DNA from: DATLEX01 sp035525045 | GTDB taxonomy: Bacteria; Acidobacteriota; Thermoanaerobaculia; Gp7-AA8 | Length of the DNA: 63,004 nt | NCBI GenBank assembly: GCA_035525045.1 | Contig: DATLEX010000175.1 | Span: 1 to 63,004, forward strand | Reading direction: 5' to 3' | Shown: one piece after another, positions 1-8,281 of the stretch | Position numbering within the stretch: position 1 is the stretch's first letter | Layout of the letters: the number at the start of each line of letters is the position of its first letter | The notes under the pieces: generated by a model | Told to the model about the DNA's origin: nothing | What the model saw: the letters and a program-made list of their open reading frames with translations, nothing else | The model's database searches: none | Position numbers and translations under genes: made by a program

Positions 1-563
1 GGCGCGATGAGCCCCAGATTGTTGTCTCTGCGCTTGTAGATCACCGAGACCTTGTCGGTGTCGACGTCGCGGAAGACGATGAACTCGTTCTTCGAGTCGT
101 CGAGCATCAGGGCGGCGTGCTCGACCGACATCGGCCGGATGGCGAGGTTGCTGGTCTTGATGATCCGCCGGCCGGCGGGGTCGCCGTTGTCGCGAAGCAG
201 GCTCGGCTCGATGACCTGCACGGCCCATTCGGTGACGGTCGTGGAGGTCTTTCTGGCGCGGCCGTTCTGCCGGTGGTCGCGGATCTTCTTGCGGTTCTTC
301 TGAGCCTGGCGCTTGACGTGGTCGATGGCGGCGTTGACGGCGTCTTCCATCGAGGTATCGGCCTCCTGAATCGCCTTCACGTCGTGCTCTTTTCCGACGA
401 TGAGGATCTCGCAGATATTCCGGTATTTCTGGACGTCGAGCACGACCCGGACGTCGATGACGTCATCGAAGAGCCGCTCCTCGACGCGGGAGAGCTTCCT
501 GGTGATGAGATCGCGGATTTTCGGGCTGACGTTGTAATTCCGGCCGGAGATCTCGGTAGGCAT
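1..563 (-). CDS. hpf: Ribosome hibernation promoting factor, long form (3' end outside window)
   Basis: Reading from the ATG at 563 gives 187 codons with no stop before the window edge, so only the extreme C-terminus is missing. Residues 1-95 form the S30AE/RaiA domain (MPTEISGRNYNVSPKIRDLI). A basic K/R/Q-rich linker follows, then the C-terminal domain (SVEHAALMLDD...FIVFRDVDTDKVSVIYKRR) that in long HPFs joins two 70S ribosomes into inactive 100S dimers. An AGAGGTG ribosome-binding site lies six bases before the ATG. It sits downstream of rpoN on the same strand, the common lptB-rpoN-hpf order in Gram-negative bacteria. Function is by family; identification is firm. Confidence 0.93.
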   Translation of the reverse strand, partial: MPTEISGRNYNVSPKIRDLITRKLSRVEERLFDDVIDVRVVLDVQKYRNICEILIVGKEHDVKAIQEADTSMEDAVNAAIDHVKRQAQKNRKKIRDHRQNGRARKTSTTVTEWAVQVIEPSLLRDNGDPAGRRIIKTSNLAIRPMSVEHAALMLDDSKNEFIVFRDVDTDKVSVIYKRRDNNLGLIA

Positions 564-672
564 GCAAGGCACCTCTTTTCAAGGAACGTTCTACGCCCTG
601 TAATCGTAATGCCACAAAGGGGAAGCGGCCAGTGCCGGGCGTCACGTGAGAGGAAGCGAGTCCCGGGCCAGA

Positions 673-2145
673 TCAGAAGATCTGTTTCCGGTCGGTGGAG
701 CTGGGTATGTTCAGCTCGTCGCGGTACTTGGCCACGGTCCGGCGGGCGATATTGATCCCTTCGTCGTTCAGGATCTTCATGATCTTCGAGTCGGAGAGCG
801 GCTTGCGGGGGTCCTCCCCCTCGATGAAGCCCTGGATCTTCTTCTTCACGGTAAGGCTGGAGATGTCCTCGCCGGTGTCGGAGTCGATCCCGCTGTGGAA
901 GAAATACTTCATCAGGAAGAGGCCGCGGGGGGTGTGCATGTACTTGTTGGAGACGACGCGGGAGACCGTAGACTCGTGCATCTGGATGTCGTCGGCCACG
1001 TCGCGCAGCACGAGGGGACGGAGATAGTCGATGCCCTTTTCGAGGAATTCCCGCTGGTGCTTGACGATCGACTCGGCCACCTTGTAGATGGTGCGCTGGC
1101 GCTGATCGAGTGACTTGATCAGCCAGACCGCCGAACGGATTTTGTCCTTGATGTAGTTGACGGTCTCCCCGTCCTGCTTCGAGTCCATGGAGTTGAGCAT
1201 GGCCCGGTAGCTGCCGTTGATGCGCAGCTTGGGCATGCCGTCCTCGTTGAGGACGATCACGTACTCGTCGCCGACCTTCTGCACGTACACGTCGGGCTCG
1301 ACGTAGATGGCGCGCTCGTTCGAATACTTCCGCCCCGGCTTCGGATCGAGGTGCTTGATGACCTCGACGATGCCTTCCAGGGCCTTCATGTCGATGCCGA
1401 GGGTCTTGGCCAACTGCACGAAGTGCCGCTGCATGAACATGTCCCAGTGGTCGCGGATGATCTCCTCGACCAGCGGTTCCTCGATCTCCAGGAACTGGAG
1501 CTGGAGCAGAAGGCACTCGCGCAGGTCGCGCGCGCCGACCCCGATCGGATCGAGGCCCTGGATGGCGGCCAGCGCCTTCTCCACGTCCGCCGGGTCGTAA
1601 GGCCCGGACGCGGCGACCTCCTCGCTGGTGGCGCGCAGGTAGCCGTCCTCGTCGATGTTTCCGATGATGAAGGCGCCGATCTCCTTCGTCTTCGGCGAGA
1701 CGTCGCTCATGTTGAGCTGCCAGGTCAGATGATCGGTGAGGTTGGGGGGCCGGGTGAGCGTGTTCTCGATCGGGAATTCCTCGTGCTCCTCCCCCATCCC
1801 CCGCGGGTTGTACCCGTACTCGATATAGTCCTGGAAGTAGGCGTCGTAGTCGATCTCGTCGAAGGAGTCCTTCTCCTTCTCCTCCTCCTTCGCTTCCTCC
1901 TTCGCCTCGGTCTTCTTCGCCTCCTCCTCGCTCTCGTTCTTGTTCTCCGGCGCCTCCGCTTCGGGCTCCTCGGTCTTGGTCTCCTCGGCGGTCTCCTCGA
2001 GCAGGGGGTTCTCCAGCAGCTCCTGGTTGAGGACTTCCTGGAGCTCGAGCTTGGAGAGCTGCAGCAGCTTGATCGCCTGCTGCAGCGAAGGCGTCATGAT
2101 CAGCTTCTGCGAAAGCCTGAGGTGGAGTTTCTGTTCTAGTGCCAT
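673..2145 (-). CDS. rpoN: RNA polymerase sigma-54 factor
   Basis: The 490-residue product begins with the Gln/Leu-rich region I that contacts enhancer-binding activators (LRLSQKLIMTPSLQQAIKLL, about residues 9-28). Residues 50-100 are an unusually long, almost purely Glu/Lys region II. The core-binding domain follows, then a helix-turn-helix (HESTVSRVVSNKYMHTPRG) and the C-terminal RpoN box (ARRTVAKYRDEL) that reads the -24 promoter element. Length and domain order are normal. It lies 29 bases downstream of lptB and upstream of hpf. No AAA+ enhancer-binding activator is encoded in this window, so its targets cannot be read here. Confidence 0.97.
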   Translation of the reverse strand: MALEQKLHLRLSQKLIMTPSLQQAIKLLQLSKLELQEVLNQELLENPLLEETAEETKTEEPEAEAPENKNESEEEAKKTEAKEEAKEEEKEKDSFDEIDYDAYFQDYIEYGYNPRGMGEEHEEFPIENTLTRPPNLTDHLTWQLNMSDVSPKTKEIGAFIIGNIDEDGYLRATSEEVAASGPYDPADVEKALAAIQGLDPIGVGARDLRECLLLQLQFLEIEEPLVEEIIRDHWDMFMQRHFVQLAKTLGIDMKALEGIVEVIKHLDPKPGRKYSNERAIYVEPDVYVQKVGDEYVIVLNEDGMPKLRINGSYRAMLNSMDSKQDGETVNYIKDKIRSAVWLIKSLDQRQRTIYKVAESIVKHQREFLEKGIDYLRPLVLRDVADDIQMHESTVSRVVSNKYMHTPRGLFLMKYFFHSGIDSDTGEDISSLTVKKKIQGFIEGEDPRKPLSDSKIMKILNDEGINIARRTVAKYRDELNIPSSTDRKQIF

Positions 2146-2174
2146 GCGAAAGTCGAGGGGGAGGCCATGGATGG

Positions 2175-2960
2175 TCAGCTCAGGTTGAAGCTCTCGCCGA
2201 GATAGATCCGCCGGACTTCGGCGTCCGCCGAGAGCTCCTCCGGCACTCCCTGCCGAAAGATCTCGCCTTCTTTGATGATATAGGCGCGATCGGTGATCTT
2301 CAATGTTTCCCGCACGTTATGGTCGGTGATGAGAATTCCGATCCCGCGGGCGCGCAGCTGAGAGACGATGCGTTGAATCTCGAACACGGCGATTGGATCG
2401 ATTCCTGCAAAGGGCTCATCCAGCAAGATGAATGCCGGGTTGATGGCCAGGCTCCTGGCAATCTCCACCCGCCGCCTCTCCCCTCCCGACAGCGAGTAGG
2501 CGCGGTTCCGCGCGATGTGCGCAATCCCGAACTCCTCGAGCAGCGTCCGCGTCCGCCGCTCCCGCTCCGCCAGCGGCAGGTTCATCGTCTCGAACACCGA
2601 CAGCAGGTTCTCCTCCACCGTCAGCTTCCGGAACACCGACGGCTCCTGCGGCAGGTAGCTGATCCCGCGCTGCGCGCGGAGGTACATCGGCAACTGCGTG
2701 ATGTCGCGCTCGCCGAGCGCCACCCGCCCGCCGTCCGGCCGCACCAGCCCGACGATCATGTAGAAGGTCGTCGTCTTCCCCGCGCCGTTCGGCCCCAGCA
2801 GCCCCACGATCTCTCCCTGGCTGATCTCCACCGAGACGTCCCGCACCACCTTCCGCCCCCGATAGACCTTCTCCAGGTTCGACGCCGCCAGGCGCAGCGG
2901 TGCAGCGGGCGGCTTGTCGCGCTCGGTCGTAAACGGAAGCACGGTGCGGGTGTCGCTCAT
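2175..2960 (-). CDS. lptB: LPS export ABC transporter ATP-binding protein LptB
   Basis: A 261-residue ATPase with Walker A GPNGAGKTT, ABC signature LSGGERRR, Walker B FILLDEPFAGID and switch histidine in ITDHNVRET. The PFAGIDP stretch after Walker B is typical of LptB, which powers lipopolysaccharide extraction from the inner membrane through LptF/G. The ATG at 2960 is preferred over a TTG at 2972, although its GGAG is only three bases away and the start is uncertain by four codons. It follows the lptC/lptA fusion gene, as expected. The partner lptF/lptG genes are not in this window. Confidence 0.95.
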   Translation of the reverse strand: MSDTRTVLPFTTERDKPPAAPLRLAASNLEKVYRGRKVVRDVSVEISQGEIVGLLGPNGAGKTTTFYMIVGLVRPDGGRVALGERDITQLPMYLRAQRGISYLPQEPSVFRKLTVEENLLSVFETMNLPLAERERRTRTLLEEFGIAHIARNRAYSLSGGERRRVEIARSLAINPAFILLDEPFAGIDPIAVFEIQRIVSQLRARGIGILITDHNVRETLKITDRAYIIKEGEIFRQGVPEELSADAEVRRIYLGESFNLS

Positions 2961-2977
2961 CGGCTCCGGCAAGTATA

Positions 2978-2997
2978 TGGGGGACTGGGACCCCCCA
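2978..2997 (-). other. G/C hairpin between lptC/A stop and lptB
   Basis: On the minus strand TGGGGG pairs with CCCCCA around the loop GTCCCAGT, immediately after the lptC/A stop codon. There is no T-run after it, so it is unlikely to be an intrinsic terminator. It may stabilise an mRNA end or reduce coupling into lptB. Confidence 0.4.
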
Positions 2998-4953
2998 TTA
3001 CTGCTGTTTGAAGGTCCCCTCGGTCTGCCCGGTGGGTGAGAGGACCTGGACGCGGTTGCTGTTCATGTCGAAGACGATCTGCTGGCCGCTGAGCGATCCC
3101 TGTGGCTCGGTGGCCGTGGCCGGTGAGCCGTGCAGATAGGCCATCCTCTCCTTGACCAGGTAGACGGCCTTGTCTGCCGTCCCCCTGCGGTCGCTGGCCT
3201 TCTCCAGGAGGACCACCTTCTCCTCCGCCTCGATGCGCTCGATCTTCCGGCCGGCGTCGAAGTGGAGAGCCGCCTTCTGCGCGGTGATGGTGCGGCTCTC
3301 GTCCTCGATGGTGACATCGCCGAGGAGGTCGATCCGCCGCTCGTCGCGCCGCACCACGAGCTGCTCGCTGATCGATCGCAGCGGCACTCTCCTGGTCTCG
3401 TTTCCGGTGTTGTAGAGGACCGTCCGCACGTTCCCGCGCGCGGTGATGCCCGCACCGCTCCCCTGAACGAGCAGCTCGGCCGCGAACAGCGTGTTCGTCT
3501 CCTGCCAGGCGCGCACGTTCCCGCTGAAGGCGGCAGTGTTCGCGTCCTGGCGCAGCACGACCGTGTCGGAGTTGACGTATACCGGTTTCCCGGCCGGAAA
3601 GAGGTTCGATCCGTCCGCCGACGGCCCGCTCTCCCTCGAAACCAGCTCGGCGATGACCTCGCCGGTGGCCTTCGCCGTGCCGGCCTTCGGCGAGAACTCG
3701 ATCTGCTTCGCCTTCAGCGTCTGCCCGTCCGAGACCACCGTCGGGTCGAAGCCGGGCTCGCCCGTGAGCACGATGTGATCGCCGGCGATGTCGTAGTGGC
3801 CGCGGATCGACGAGGCCTGCGTCTTCGGATCACGGTAGTTGAAATTCCCCTCGAAGTAGGCGCTCGTGGCGCGGTTCCGGACCGGATCGAACGACACCGT
3901 GGCCCGGTCCACGCGCACCTCCCGCCGCATCTCCCCCAGCTCCACCATGAGCACCTGCCCCTCGGCTTTCAGCTCCCGCACGGCGCGATCCGCCAGCACC
4001 ACGCGAAACGCTCTCGCCGTGATGTCCCGCTCGGGTGGACCGTCGAGAATGGCCCGCGCCGGCCGCTCGTCCCCCACCGCGTTGATGGCGTTAATCTCGC
4101 CTTCCGGTGAAACCTCGCTGAAAAAGCGATCACAGGTGATGTGCTTTCGCCCGCCGAGGTCTTCGCCGGACAGAGGGTTGGCGGCCATGTGGATGTTGAT
4201 GGCCCCGGCCCCATCGAGCCCCATGAGCGTCTTCCGGTCGCGGGTGAACCGGCCCGTGACGCGATCGCCCGTGAGCCGGTCCGCGGCGCGGTTCATCACC
4301 ACCTCAATGGAGAACGTGACGTCGTTCTCTCTCCGCCGGAAGAAGGCGTCGGCGCTGTCGATTGCCAGAGGCGGCTCGCCCGGCCGGGCCGGCTCCATGG
4401 TGGCCGAGACCTTCTGGAAGAGCCGGAGCGTCTCGCCCTCCACGTCGAGGTCGAGCGCCCCCCCCTTTCCGCGCCAGCGGTCGACGCGGAACTCGACCGG
4501 GATCCGGTTCGTCAGGCGGCTGCCGTCGAAGTGCATCTCCGCGGTGGAGATCTCCACGCCGTCGCTGGAGGTCAGCCTCACCCCTCCCTTCGCCTCCGCC
4601 TCCTTCGTCTCGTTGTTGTACTGCGCCTGCGGACAGACCAGCTCGTAGGTCAGACCGTTGGATCGGTAAATCGTGATCTGGACCCCTTCGAGCGTGCTCC
4701 AGCCGGAGGCGAAGCCGACCACCCGCGAGGCGCGGATCCGCGACACCATCCGCCCGCCGATGGTCTGCACGTCCTCGAAGGCGATCGCCTCCGCCTGGGC
4801 CTTGTCCTGTGGGCGCTGCGTGGAGGTCACCGGGGCGGCGGCGCCCTCGGCCCGGCTGCGCGCGGAGCGGTCCCAGCTCACGATGAGTAAGACCACGAAG
4901 GCGACGAACGCGATCGGCAGGGCGACGCGGAGGATGCGGACAGTCGATGTCAT
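2998..4953 (-). CDS. LptC-LptA type LPS transport protein (single long polypeptide)
   Basis: The 651-residue product starts at the ATG at 4953, which has GAGGGG eight bases upstream. It opens with an N-terminal membrane anchor (RILRVALPIAFVAFVVLLIV, about residues 6-25), placing the rest in the periplasm. The LptC-like part (VVGFASGWSTLEGVQITIYR, about residues 65-90) is followed by about 500 residues of OstA/LptA-type repeats, for example ARAFRVVLADRAVRELKAEG, ITARGNVRTVLY and ITAQKAALHFDAG. LptC and LptA are separate proteins of about 190 residues in E. coli, so one chain here could supply both anchor and periplasmic bridge. Its neighbour lptB supports the role. The split between LptC and LptA parts is inferred from sequence style. 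Confidence 0.83.
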   Translation of the reverse strand: MTSTVRILRVALPIAFVAFVVLLIVSWDRSARSRAEGAAAPVTSTQRPQDKAQAEAIAFEDVQTIGGRMVSRIRASRVVGFASGWSTLEGVQITIYRSNGLTYELVCPQAQYNNETKEAEAKGGVRLTSSDGVEISTAEMHFDGSRLTNRIPVEFRVDRWRGKGGALDLDVEGETLRLFQKVSATMEPARPGEPPLAIDSADAFFRRRENDVTFSIEVVMNRAADRLTGDRVTGRFTRDRKTLMGLDGAGAINIHMAANPLSGEDLGGRKHITCDRFFSEVSPEGEINAINAVGDERPARAILDGPPERDITARAFRVVLADRAVRELKAEGQVLMVELGEMRREVRVDRATVSFDPVRNRATSAYFEGNFNYRDPKTQASSIRGHYDIAGDHIVLTGEPGFDPTVVSDGQTLKAKQIEFSPKAGTAKATGEVIAELVSRESGPSADGSNLFPAGKPVYVNSDTVVLRQDANTAAFSGNVRAWQETNTLFAAELLVQGSGAGITARGNVRTVLYNTGNETRRVPLRSISEQLVVRRDERRIDLLGDVTIEDESRTITAQKAALHFDAGRKIERIEAEEKVVLLEKASDRRGTADKAVYLVKERMAYLHGSPATATEPQGSLSGQQIVFDMNSNRVQVLSPTGQTEGTFKQQ

Positions 4954-4974
4954 TCCGGCCCCTCGGGATGACAT
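4947..4974. repeat. Short palindromic repeat of the GTCATTCC family overlapping the lptC/A start
   Basis: ATGTCATTCC and GGGATGACAT form a 10 bp imperfect palindrome around CGGCCCCT. On the mRNA strand the lptC/A start codon (4953-4951) is in the right arm and its GAGGGG ribosome-binding site is in the loop. The arms match the ends of the longer palindromes at 12633-12728 and 25022-25145. Confidence 0.7.
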
Positions 4975-4988
4975 TGAGATGATTGAGG

Positions 4989-6656
4989 TTATTCCGCGGC
5001 GCGCAGGTCGGCTAGGACCAGGCGGCCACCCGCCGGCGACCAGCCGTCCGGCTCGATGCGCACCAGCAGGTCGAGCGGCGCGCCGTCCGCCGCCGCGACG
5101 AGCTGCTTGACCTGTGGCCAGACCACCGCGGCGCCGCGTCCCGTCGCGTCTTCGATGCCCAGCTCGCAGCACTCCTCGGCGAAGTGCCGCTTCGAGGTCA
5201 CGCGGGCGGCGCGGATCCCGAACAACGGCTGATCGTTCGCCGCGCCGAATGGCTGCAGCAGCTCGTGCGCCGCGACGAACTCGCGGTCGATCTCCGCGAG
5301 CGTCACCCAGCCGTCCATGGTCGCGGAGCGGTCGAACAGCTCGGGCGGCAGTTCATCGAATCGCGCGCGGAGCCGCTCGCGCAGCATCGGCAGCCGGTCC
5401 GCGGGGAGCGAGAAGCCGCAGGCGAACTCGTGCCCGCCGAAATGGGTGAAGAGGTCCGCGACGCTATCGAGCTGCTGGTGAAGATTCACCGTGCGGATGC
5501 TTCGGCCGGAGCCGACGCAGCGCTCGCCGTCGATGGCCATGACCAGCGTTGGACGATGCCACTGCTGGGCGATGCGCCCGGCGGCGAGGCCGAGGACTCC
5601 GCGATGCCACCCCTCGCCCGCCAGGAGCAGGACGCGCTCGTCGCCGGCGATCTGGCGCGTGGCGGCATCGCGCACGCCCGCCTCGATCTCCTGGCGCTGC
5701 GCGTTCAGGCGGTCGAGCTCCGCGCAGATCGTCCAGGCCGCCTCCTCGCTCGCTGCGGCGAAGAGCTCGATGGCCGTGTCGGCGGAGGCGAGCCGGCCGG
5801 CGGCGTTGATGCGCGGGCCGATCTTGAACCCGACGTCCGCGGCGCGGAGCGGCCGCCCCAGGAGGCCGAGGCGGCGGAGCAGCGCGCGCAGCCCATGGTT
5901 GCGCGCGTCGGCCAGCCCGTCGAGTCCGATCCGGACGATGGTGCGATTCTCGCCGGTGAGCGGTGCCATGTCCGCCACCGTTCCGATGGCGGCGATCTTC
6001 AGCAGCGACTCGGTGGAGGTCTTCTTCCCGCTCCGCCGAAGCAGCTCGCAGCAGAGCTTGAACGCGACCCCCACCCCCGCCAGCTCCTTGAACGGATAGG
6101 CGCACCCGGGCTGCTTCGGATTGAGCACCGCCGCCGCCTCCGGCAGTGTCCCCGGCGGGAGGTGGTGGTCGGTGATGATCACGTCGATGCCGCGCTCGAT
6201 CGCGCGCCGCACCGGCTCGACGCTCGTGATCCCGCAGTCCACGGTGATGACGAGCTTCACGTCGCGCTCGGTGAGGACCCGTTCGAGGACTTCCATCTTC
6301 AGCCCGTACCCGTCGACCAGACGGTGCGGCACGACAAAGCCCACCTCGCCGCCCAGCGAGCGGATGACCGTCTGCAGCAGCACGATCGACGTGACGCCGT
6401 CGACGTCGTAGTCGCCGTAGATGGCGATGGCCTCCCGTTCCCGCACCGCCCGGAGGATCCGCTCGCAGGCGTGGTCGATTCCGTGGATCGTCGCGGGGTC
6501 GTGTAGATCGCCCATGGAAGGAGTGACGAAACGGCGATACGACTCCTCGTCCGATACGCCGCGCCGGGCGAAGATGGAGCGGAGAGTGGGGTTGGCGATG
6601 GGGAGGGGGGGCGGGTTCTGCGGGACCTCGGCGAGGAGCCAGCGGTCGTAGATCAC
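4989..6656 (-). CDS. recJ: Single-stranded-DNA-specific 5'-3' exonuclease RecJ
   Basis: A 555-residue DHH-superfamily exonuclease used in recombination and mismatch repair. Visible motifs are motif I YGDYDVDG (residues 80-87), motif II VITVDCGI (136-143), the DHH triad in ITDHHLPPG (163-165), the DHHA1 region motif GPRINAAGRL, and GGHEFACGFSL near the C-terminus. Length matches bacterial RecJ. It starts with GTG at 6656; a TACCCT sequence lies seven bases upstream with no obvious ribosome-binding site. The lptC/A gene follows after a gap filled by a palindromic repeat. Confidence 0.96.
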   Translation of the reverse strand: MIYDRWLLAEVPQNPPPLPIANPTLRSIFARRGVSDEESYRRFVTPSMGDLHDPATIHGIDHACERILRAVREREAIAIYGDYDVDGVTSIVLLQTVIRSLGGEVGFVVPHRLVDGYGLKMEVLERVLTERDVKLVITVDCGITSVEPVRRAIERGIDVIITDHHLPPGTLPEAAAVLNPKQPGCAYPFKELAGVGVAFKLCCELLRRSGKKTSTESLLKIAAIGTVADMAPLTGENRTIVRIGLDGLADARNHGLRALLRRLGLLGRPLRAADVGFKIGPRINAAGRLASADTAIELFAAASEEAAWTICAELDRLNAQRQEIEAGVRDAATRQIAGDERVLLLAGEGWHRGVLGLAAGRIAQQWHRPTLVMAIDGERCVGSGRSIRTVNLHQQLDSVADLFTHFGGHEFACGFSLPADRLPMLRERLRARFDELPPELFDRSATMDGWVTLAEIDREFVAAHELLQPFGAANDQPLFGIRAARVTSKRHFAEECCELGIEDATGRGAAVVWPQVKQLVAAADGAPLDLLVRIEPDGWSPAGGRLVLADLRAAE

Positions 6657-6704
6657 TGCCCAAAGGGTAGCAGGAAGCCGGCGTTGCTTCCTTCCGGCTC
6701 CCGG

Positions 6705-7658
6705 CTACCCCTTCTCCACCACTCCCATCCTGCGAAACTTCTGATACCGCTCTTCAAGGAGTAGAGCGGGCTTGAGCTTCATCAACTCCTTCAGCGCCTT
6801 CTCCAGGGGTGGCCCGAGGAGATCGGCGGCCGCAGCCGGATCGGCGTGCGCGCCGCCGGGAGGCTCGGGCACGATCTCGTCGATCACGTTCAGGCGCTTC
6901 AGGTCCTGCGCGGTGATCTTCATCGCCGCCGCGGCGTCGGGGGCCGCGGCGGGATTCTTCCAGAGGATCGCCGCGCACCCTTCCGGGGAGATCACCGAGT
7001 AGACGGCGTGCTCGAGCATGATGATCCGGTCGCCCACGCCGAGGGCCAGCGCGCCGCCGCTCCCACCCTCCCCCACCACCGCGACGATGATCGGCACCGG
7101 CAGCGCTGCCATCTCCCGCAGGTTCACGGCGATGGCCTCGGCCTGTCCACGCTCCTCAGCTCCCATGCCGGGATAGGCGCCCTGCGTGTCGATGAAGCTG
7201 AAAACCGGCAGCTTGAACTTCGCCGCCAGCTTCATGACCCGGAGGGCTTTCCGGAACCCCTCCGGCCGCGGCTGGCCAAAATTACGGAGGACCTTCTCCT
7301 TCGTGTTCCTCCCCTTCTGGTGGCCGACGATCGCGCAAGACTGACCGCGGAAGGAGGCGAACCCCGCCACGACCGCGGCGTCGTCGCCGAACTTCCGGTC
7401 GCCGTGGATCTCGGTGAATTCCTGGAAGAGGAAGGCGATGAAATCGAGCGTGTACGGCCGCTGCGGGTGCCGGGCCACGAGGGTCTTCTGCCAGGGGGTC
7501 AGCTTCGAGTAGATTTCGGAGGAGACTTTGGTAAGCTTCCGTTGGAGCTCAGCGATCTCGGCCTGCCTCGCGGGCTCTGCCTCCATCGCCGAGAGCTCCT
7601 CGATCTGCCGCCGGATGCGCAGAATGGGCTCTTCGAACTGGGTCGGGTCGGCGCTCAA
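6705..7658 (-). CDS. accA: Acetyl-CoA carboxylase carboxyltransferase subunit alpha
   Basis: A 317-residue protein that with AccD transfers CO2 from carboxybiotin to acetyl-CoA, the first step of fatty acid synthesis. Family segments are LTPWQKTLVARHPQRPYTLD (about residue 57), EIHGDRKFGDD, the crotonase-like core FIDTQGAYPGMGAEERGQAE, and VGEGGSGGALALGVGDRIIM. The best start is TTG at 7658, giving a usual-length N-terminal helix region. A TTGCCA-17-TAGCGT promoter lies nine bases upstream. It is transcribed divergently from the hypothetical gene at 7678. accD is not nearby, as in many bacteria. Confidence 0.96.
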   Translation of the reverse strand: MSADPTQFEEPILRIRRQIEELSAMEAEPARQAEIAELQRKLTKVSSEIYSKLTPWQKTLVARHPQRPYTLDFIAFLFQEFTEIHGDRKFGDDAAVVAGFASFRGQSCAIVGHQKGRNTKEKVLRNFGQPRPEGFRKALRVMKLAAKFKLPVFSFIDTQGAYPGMGAEERGQAEAIAVNLREMAALPVPIIVAVVGEGGSGGALALGVGDRIIMLEHAVYSVISPEGCAAILWKNPAAAPDAAAAMKITAQDLKRLNVIDEIVPEPPGGAHADPAAAADLLGPPLEKALKELMKLKPALLLEERYQKFRRMGVVEKG

Positions 7659-7667
7659 GGCGGTGAG

Positions 7668-7696
7668 ACGCTAACAAATGAACAGCATACTGGCAA
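7668..7696 (-). promoter_or_regulatory. Candidate sigma-70 type promoter for accA
   Basis: TTGCCA (7696-7691) and TAGCGT (7673-7668) are separated by exactly 17 bases on the minus strand. The -10 ends nine bases before the accA TTG start, so the transcript would have a leader of about two or three bases. The -35 lies inside the first codons of the divergent gene. Confidence 0.45.
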
Positions 7697-8253
7697 CAGA
7701 ACCGGCAGAAACGGCGGCCGAGAAGCCCGTAAGGTCCTCGGCGATCGAGACATGGGGATCGAACGAGCGGATGCGCCACGTTCCATCCATCGACTGGATG
7801 ACCTGGAAGGTGGATACCGGGCTCCGCGGCACGATCGAGAAGATCCTCCGCGTCTTTGGCGCCGCCGGCGCCGATGATCCGCGGCGCGGCCGGCTGGACG
7901 AACATCTGCGATACGTCTGCCGCACGCTCGACCGGCTGGCCGGCGTGGCCAAGCCCACCCGTCACAACGGCCAGGGTGATCTCCCCCAGCGCCTCGATGC
8001 GGCGCTCAGTCACGCCGCGGCGACGCTTCGATCACTCGACGGCGATCTGATCGGCCGCCGCTTTCCATTCCACACCTTCGAGCGCTCGAAGGCCGAGCCG
8101 CTGTACGGAGCCCTTCTCCTCGTCATGCAGGCCGTCGAGCGCGCTCTGGCCGAGGCGCGCGAGCTCGATCCCCTCCTCGACGAGCAGCTCCTCGGGCCTC
8201 TGGTCGTCATTCAGAACCGAGTCGACGAGCGGATGCTCCGCCCCATCGCCTGA
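7678..8253 (+). CDS. Hypothetical alpha-helical protein
   Basis: 191 residues if the ATG at 7678 is used; an ATG at 7771 (MRHVPSIDW) is an alternative. Codon use has strong third-position G/C like its neighbours, supporting a real gene. The body is helical and charged (DEHLRYVCRTLDRLAGVAKP, ALYGALLLVMQAVERALAEA-like segments) with no membrane segment, signal peptide or motif I recognise. It is divergent from accA and converges on priA, with a GC-rich CCGCC/GGCGG hairpin between them. No function is proposed. Confidence 0.65.
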   Translation: MNSILATEPAETAAEKPVRSSAIETWGSNERMRHVPSIDWMTWKVDTGLRGTIEKILRVFGAAGADDPRRGRLDEHLRYVCRTLDRLAGVAKPTRHNGQGDLPQRLDAALSHAAATLRSLDGDLIGRRFPFHTFERSKAEPLYGALLLVMQAVERALAEARELDPLLDEQLLGPLVVIQNRVDERMLRPIA

Positions 8254-8281
8254 CACCGCCGCCGGGCGGCTGAAGTCCGGA

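Noticed and set aside
7549..8013. A 154-codon minus-strand frame overlapping the accA start
   Set aside because: It reads through accA in another frame and opposite the hypothetical gene at 7678, whose codon pattern is better.
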